This document shows, in pieces, positions 60,626 through 63,814 of a DNA stretch of 63,814 bases. The position numbers and the translations under genes were made by a program. The stretch lies in contig NZ_JAUNOQ010000012.1 of assembly GCF_030531065.1 (NCBI RefSeq), positions 1 through 63,814 on the forward strand, given 5' to 3'. Every line of letters begins with the position of its first letter. Within the stretch, counting starts at the first letter, position 1. Origin of the DNA: Phascolarctobacterium sp. (GTDB lineage: Bacteria > Bacillota > Negativicutes > Acidaminococcales > Acidaminococcaceae). The notes under the pieces are model-generated. The model saw nothing but the letters and a program-made list of their open reading frames with translations, searched no databases and had not been told where the DNA came from.

Positions 60626-62008
60626 ATGTTGAGCAATTTGACGGCTGAACAGAAAAACAGTTTACAAAAGATGCAGGCGGTGCTGGGGCTGGCGGCCGAT
60701 CTGGCGCACAGCCAGGTGACTATCTACCTGCCCGGCGACGATAAGAAGTTTTTGAACGTGTATAAGCAGGAGCAGCCCATGACGCAGATGAGCGGCGAAC
60801 GTCCCGACATGACGGGCCGTCGCGTGCGCGCTGTGGAGGAGCCGCTGGTGGCGCGCGCTTTGCAGAAGAACATGGTACTGACGGGCAAAAAGGAATGGTC
60901 CTTAGGCGTATTTAATTTGCTCAAGGTGTACCCGCTGCTGGATGGACGCGGGCATTGCTACGCTGCCGTCAGCTTTGAAACGGCGGCGCCGGACGAAATC
61001 ATTCTGGCGCAGGCGATGGAGCTGTTATGCCATGCGCAGCAGTCGGCGGCGGATAACCCTCATTATCAAAGGATGCTGCCGTCGGACGGCATTATGGTGG
61101 TGGACCCCAATAAAATGATTATTGCCGCCAATAACAGAGCGCGGCATATGTTTGACGTCATGGATATACCGCAGGTGGTGGGCTTCCGCACTAACGACGT
61201 AGCTATTAACTGGCCGCTGGTGGGCATGGTTATGGACACGGGAACGGCAGAAAGCAAGGAGTTTACCATGCACGGGCTGCTGCTTTCCATCCGCGTGCTG
61301 CCCGTAGTGCCGCGCCCTAAGGGCGGCTGCGCTATCGTCATTTTGCAGGATATTACGGAGCTGCGCAAAAAGGACGAGGAGCTGCTGATAAAATCGGTGG
61401 TTATTAAAGAAATTCACCATCGGGTGAAAAATAATTTACAGGCCATCACCAGCCTGCTGCGTTTACAGCAGCGGCGAGCCCAGTGCGACGAAACGCGCCT
61501 GGTGCTGCGGGATTGTATCAGCCGCGTCAACAGCATCGCCATTGTTCACGAATATCTGTCCCAGCAGGATTCGGGGCTGATTGATGTGGGCAAGGTGGCG
61601 AAGGGGATTTATCAGGCTATTATGAGCGGCATGCTGGCTCCGGATTTTAGGCTGGAGGCCGATTTCAGCGCCGACGAGGTGCAGCTGCCTTCGGATAAAG
61701 CGACCAGCATCGCCCTGATTTTGAACGAGCTGCTGCAAAATACCATCGAGCATGCCTTTGAGCAGCGCGGCAGCGGTAAATTGCAGGTGCGCTTTGCCGA
61801 AGAGGCGCAGGATTATCTGCTGTCCATTGCCGACGACGGCGTGGGCCTGCCGCCGGGCTTTCAAATGACGGGGCGCAAAAGCCTGGGGCTGAAAATTATC
61901 AAAACCATGGCGGAATCCGATTTACAGGGCTCGTTCACTCTGGCCAACAGGCCGGGCGGCGGGACGGTTGCTGTGGTAAAAATTCCAAAGGCGGGTGTGA
62001 TGAAATGA
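60626..62008 (+). CDS. Sensor histidine kinase (HWE/HisKA_2-like type)
   Basis: A 460-residue soluble sensor kinase without membrane segments. An N-terminal sensor domain (about 1-150), a PAS-like domain (about 150-245, PSDGIMVVDPNKMIIAANN) and a dimerisation/phosphoacceptor helix KEIHHRVKNNLQAITSLLRL with His264/His265, then an HATPase (NELLQNTIEHAF, DDGVGLPPGF). It resembles PdtaS/EutW-type kinases that pair with ANTAR regulators, and such a gene overlaps its stop by ATGA. The signal is unknown. AAGGAGG is rather far (14 bases) from the ATG. Confidence 0.9.
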   Translation: MLSNLTAEQKNSLQKMQAVLGLAADLAHSQVTIYLPGDDKKFLNVYKQEQPMTQMSGERPDMTGRRVRAVEEPLVARALQKNMVLTGKKEWSLGVFNLLKVYPLLDGRGHCYAAVSFETAAPDEIILAQAMELLCHAQQSAADNPHYQRMLPSDGIMVVDPNKMIIAANNRARHMFDVMDIPQVVGFRTNDVAINWPLVGMVMDTGTAESKEFTMHGLLLSIRVLPVVPRPKGGCAIVILQDITELRKKDEELLIKSVVIKEIHHRVKNNLQAITSLLRLQQRRAQCDETRLVLRDCISRVNSIAIVHEYLSQQDSGLIDVGKVAKGIYQAIMSGMLAPDFRLEADFSADEVQLPSDKATSIALILNELLQNTIEHAFEQRGSGKLQVRFAEEAQDYLLSIADDGVGLPPGFQMTGRKSLGLKIIKTMAESDLQGSFTLANRPGGGTVAVVKIPKAGVMK

Positions 62009-62586
62009 TGAAAAAGCTGAAAATATTATTAGCCGACGACGAGGCCATTCTGCGCCTGGACCTGCGCGAGATGCTGACGGACGCCGGGCACGAAATAGTG
62101 GGCGAGGCAGCTAACGGCGAGGAGGCCGTGCGTTTGGCGCGGGAATTGCAGCCGGAGTTTATTATTATGGACGTTAAGATGCCTGTTATGGACGGGCTGA
62201 CGGCGGCCAAAATAATTTCAAACGAAGATATCGCGCCGGTTTTGCTGCTGACGGCCTACAGCCAGCAGGATATTGTGGAAAAAGCCTCCGATGCGGGAGT
62301 AATAGCTTATCTGGTGAAGCCGGTGCGCGAGGAGCAGCTGTTCCCGGCTATGGAAATTGCGGAGAAGCGCTTTCAGGAGATGCAGAGCCTGAATGCGGAG
62401 CTGCGCCAGCTGAAGGACAGCCTGGAAACGCGCAAGCTATTAGACCGCGCCAAGGGCATTCTTATGGCCGCTCACGGGATGACGGAGCAGGAGGCCTACC
62501 GCAAAATGCAGCAGTTCAGCATGGCCAAGCGCATCACCTTAAAGGCTTTGGCGGAAAGTATTATCGCCGCTGCCGCTAAGCGTTAA
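62005..62586 (+). CDS. Response regulator with ANTAR RNA-binding domain
   Basis: A 193-residue protein: receiver domain (about 4-120) with phospho-acceptor Asp56 in IIMDVKMPVMDG, then a helical linker and ANTAR domain (about 130-190; RKLLDRAKGILMAAHGMTEQEAYRKM). ANTAR proteins bind paired hexaloop hairpins in mRNA leaders to prevent termination. It is coupled to the upstream kinase by ATGA overlap. Targets are unknown; none was identified in the window. A terminator hairpin follows. Confidence 0.93.
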   Translation: MMKKLKILLADDEAILRLDLREMLTDAGHEIVGEAANGEEAVRLARELQPEFIIMDVKMPVMDGLTAAKIISNEDIAPVLLLTAYSQQDIVEKASDAGVIAYLVKPVREEQLFPAMEIAEKRFQEMQSLNAELRQLKDSLETRKLLDRAKGILMAAHGMTEQEAYRKMQQFSMAKRITLKALAESIIAAAAKR

Positions 62587-62600
62587 ATAAAATAAAGTAC

Positions 62601-62637
62601 AAGCAGGTATCGTTATTGCGGTAGCTGCTTATTTTTT
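62601..62637 (+). terminator. Terminator after the ANTAR regulator gene
   Basis: AAGCAGGTATCG pairs with CGGTAGCTGCTT (with a bulge) and is followed by ATTTTTTT. It ends the two-component transcript. Confidence 0.75.
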
Positions 62638-62667
62638 TGCATATACCCAAATATAAGTGCATAAAAT

Positions 62668-62709
62668 TAACGCTCCGGCATACTGTTTGGTTAGTATACC
62701 GGAGCGTTT
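62668..62709 (-). terminator. Terminator of the yvrJ/DUF genes (minus strand)
   Basis: AACGCTCCGG...TACT pairs with AGTATACCGGAGCGTT in a long stem just downstream of the minus-strand yvrJ-like gene. The A-rich flank on the plus strand gives a U tract on the minus transcript. Confidence 0.7.
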
Positions 62710-62715
62710 AGTGTG

Positions 62716-62865
62716 TTATTTAGCGGCGGCGATTACGCGGGTCAGGGCGTCGATGTTGGCGCTCAGCTTATCGATTTTGCTTTCCATGCGCACGAGCAGG
62801 TAACAGCTCACCAGCATGGGGAAGCCGTAATCGGCGGCCGCGGTCAGCAGCTTGTCCAGCTCCAT
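62716..62865 (-). CDS. YvrJ-family small protein
   Basis: A 49-residue protein: MELDKLLTAAADYGFPMLVS followed by a short hydrophobic stretch and a charged amphipathic helix (MESKIDKLSANIDALTRVI). The FPMLVSCYLLVRME core matches the YvrJ family, which often occurs next to DUF1659 and DUF2922 genes in Firmicutes, as here. It is a single-pass membrane peptide of unknown function. AAAGGAGC precedes the ATG on the minus strand. A palindromic repeat separates it from its neighbour. Confidence 0.85.
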   Translation of the reverse strand: MELDKLLTAAADYGFPMLVSCYLLVRMESKIDKLSANIDALTRVIAAAK

Positions 62866-62888
62866 GTAAATCAGCTCCTTTGATACTT

Positions 62889-63024
62889 ACTCCCTCAGTC
62901 TGCTCGCAAGCTCGCAGCCAGCTCCCTCAAAGAGGGAGCACAATTTATTTTGGCATTTCGCTTTAGGTTTGTGCCCCCTCAAGGAGGGGGCTGGCATTTT
63001 GCGTAGCAAAATGACTGAGGGAGT
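62889..63024. repeat. Palindromic CTCCCTCAGTC element, copy 2
   Basis: A 136-bp element with exact terminal inverted repeats ACTCCCTCAGTC / GACTGAGGGAGT. Inside, GCTCCCTC/GAGGGAGC and GCCCCCTC/GAGGGGGC hairpins flank an AT-rich centre, and the outer arms (GCGAG family; CATTTTGCGTAGCAAAATG) are again self-complementary but unlike those of copy 1 at 3906-4014. It sits between the DUF2922 and yvrJ genes. Confidence 0.75.
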
Positions 63025-63053
63025 CAAATTATGGGGTAGTGAGCTTAATTACT

Positions 63054-63266
63054 TTACAGCAGTTCGCTGGTGGTGCAGGTGTGCATGCGGGCTTCCGCAA
63101 TCTCGGACAGCTCGCCGGCGGCGTTTTCAAAAACAGCCTGCTCGATGAGCACCTGCATAGCGGCCTGAGCCTCGTCCAGAGTAACGTCCTCGCGGGGATT
63201 AGCCACGGTGATGATTTTCTTCTTATTTTGGTCGGTGGTGAATACTAATTGCAGTTCTTTTTCCAT
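63054..63266 (-). CDS. DUF2922-family protein
   Basis: A 70-residue protein beginning MEKELQLVFTTDQNKKKIITV, with the NPREDVTLDEAQAAMQVLIEQ segment characteristic of DUF2922. Function unknown. AGGAGGT precedes the ATG. It follows the DUF1659 gene by 17 bases on the minus strand, the usual pair order. Confidence 0.88.
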   Translation of the reverse strand: MEKELQLVFTTDQNKKKIITVANPREDVTLDEAQAAMQVLIEQAVFENAAGELSEIAEARMHTCTTSELL

Positions 63267-63283
63267 GGGTAGTTACCTCCTGA

Positions 63284-63511
63284 TTATTGTACGTCTTCCA
63301 ATTTTACTTTTTCGCTGACGTTGACGCTGTGAACCTGCGCAGCCATGAGGCCGCCCAGCGCGTTAGCAACCGCGACAATAGCTTCGTCAGAAGCTGCCGC
63401 TTTGATTTTGTTGTAGGTGCGGGCTTTGGTTTTGATGGAGCCGTCGTCATTGGTACCGTCCTCCACGTTTAAGATTAAAGAGCGTTTTTCGATGGATTTG
63501 GTGATGGGCAT
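63284..63511 (-). CDS. DUF1659-family protein
   Basis: A 75-residue protein (MPITKSIEKRSLILNVEDGT...KTKARTYNKIKAAASDEAIVAVANALGGLM) with the DUF1659 pattern of two strands and a helix. Function unknown; the DUF1659/DUF2922/YvrJ trio is widespread in Firmicutes. AAAGGAAG lies upstream of the ATG. First gene of the minus-strand unit. Confidence 0.88.
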   Translation of the reverse strand: MPITKSIEKRSLILNVEDGTNDDGSIKTKARTYNKIKAAASDEAIVAVANALGGLMAAQVHSVNVSEKVKLEDVQ

Positions 63512-63633
63512 GAAAATCTTCCTTTCGTTTTGTTTTAGTTTTGGGTTTGGTGTGGGATTTACTGTGGCGTGCTGCCGTGTGGCGGCTGCTTTTTAAGCAG
63601 CCTAGCTGTTCCTTCTTACCTATGGTAGCACAC

Positions 63634-63810
63634 GCCGCGCAGACCGGAACGCACGCCGGATGCGCAAGCAAGCTTTGTTTGCACAGACTATGGTAGGACT
63701 ACGCGACTTACTTCGTCTGCGAGGAGCGGCGAGCTGACTTTCGCTTGTTGTGCGAACTATAAGCGTCCGTCTCCCTATGCGGACGAAACTGCTAGGCGGC
63801 GGAATCCGGC
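63634..63810 (-). repeat. About 178-bp dispersed repeat, copy 2 (inverted)
   Basis: Read on the minus strand it begins GCCGGATTCCGCCGCCTA (63810-63793) and ends TGCGTTCCGGTCT then CGCGGC near 63634, matching the ends of 3699-3877 with nearly equal spacing. The interior differs and includes CGTCCGCATAGGGAGACGGACG-like self-complementary text (stem CGTCCG / CGGACG). The window ends just beyond it. The 303 bases from 63512 hold no gene. Confidence 0.6.
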
Positions 63811-63814
63811 AAGC

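Overview
The window looks like a chromosomal segment from a diderm Firmicute (class Negativicutes; Acidaminococcaceae or Phascolarctobacterium-like is my best but unproven guess). The gene set is Firmicute-type: NrdR, an ECF transporter core, a DUF1659/DUF2922/YvrJ cluster, an argC-J-B-D-F-G-H cluster and rnr-smpB-ssrA. It also encodes a classical autotransporter with an outer-membrane beta-barrel and a MotB/OmpA-type peptidoglycan-binding protein, which imply two membranes. No rRNA, tRNA, CRISPR array or prophage was seen.

Layout. 1-7.5 kb: thioesterase, RNase R, SmpB, then a repeat-rich gap and an autotransporter placed between smpB and the tmRNA gene. 7.6-14.3 kb: a small hydrogenase-regulator-like pair, a DnaQ-type exonuclease, a uracil permease divergent from an M20 carbamoylase-like hydrolase, an exported argininosuccinate-lyase-like protein and a monofunctional transglycosylase. 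14.5-22.7 kb: a complete ornithine/arginine pathway from glutamate (ArgC, J, B, D, F, G, H; no separate ArgA is needed if ArgJ recycles acetyl groups). 22.8-28.4 kb: a TauE-type exporter, a Crp/Fnr regulator and two near-identical SLC13/DASS-type anion transporters, with GTTGC-N4-GCAAC palindromes upstream of the regulator and of the second transporter. 28.6-30.5 kb: nrdR, then TPM-domain and LemA proteins on the other strand.

30.9-44.1 kb is the most unusual part. After an XRE regulator comes a roughly 12.3-kb, one-directional, AT-rich block. It encodes a vWA-like lipoprotein, a small membrane protein, a tubulin/FtsZ-like GTPase candidate, a 1130-residue actin/Hsp70-fold ATPase, an unknown soluble protein, a MotA/TolQ/ZorA-like channel with a long coiled-coil tail, a MotB/ZorB-like protein with an OmpA domain, zinc-ribbon membrane proteins, two paralogous small membrane proteins and a tail-anchored unknown. 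An ion-driven stator pair beside both a tubulin-like and an actin-like NTPase is not an arrangement I can assign to a named system. It could be an envelope-spanning machine or a defence system distantly related to Zorya.

44.5-49.3 kb is a complete branched-chain amino-acid ABC operon (livKHMGF). 49.5-53.9 kb holds ecfA1-ecfA2-ecfT-truA-rplM-rpsI. 54.0-60.5 kb is a dense housekeeping run: acpS, nnr, a cell-wall amidase, a GerMN lipoprotein and the tsaE-tsaB-rimI-tsaD group. 60.5-62.6 kb is a histidine kinase/ANTAR regulator pair preceded by a cluster of DnaA-box-like sites. The window ends with DUF1659, DUF2922 and yvrJ genes on the minus strand.

Several dispersed non-coding repeat families recur: a CTCCCTCAGTC-bounded palindromic element (two copies), a roughly 178-bp element with conserved ends (two copies) and a TGTTGTACACAGCGATT element (two loci, opposite orientations). 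Product calls rest on motif recognition by eye; no database search or structure prediction was run.
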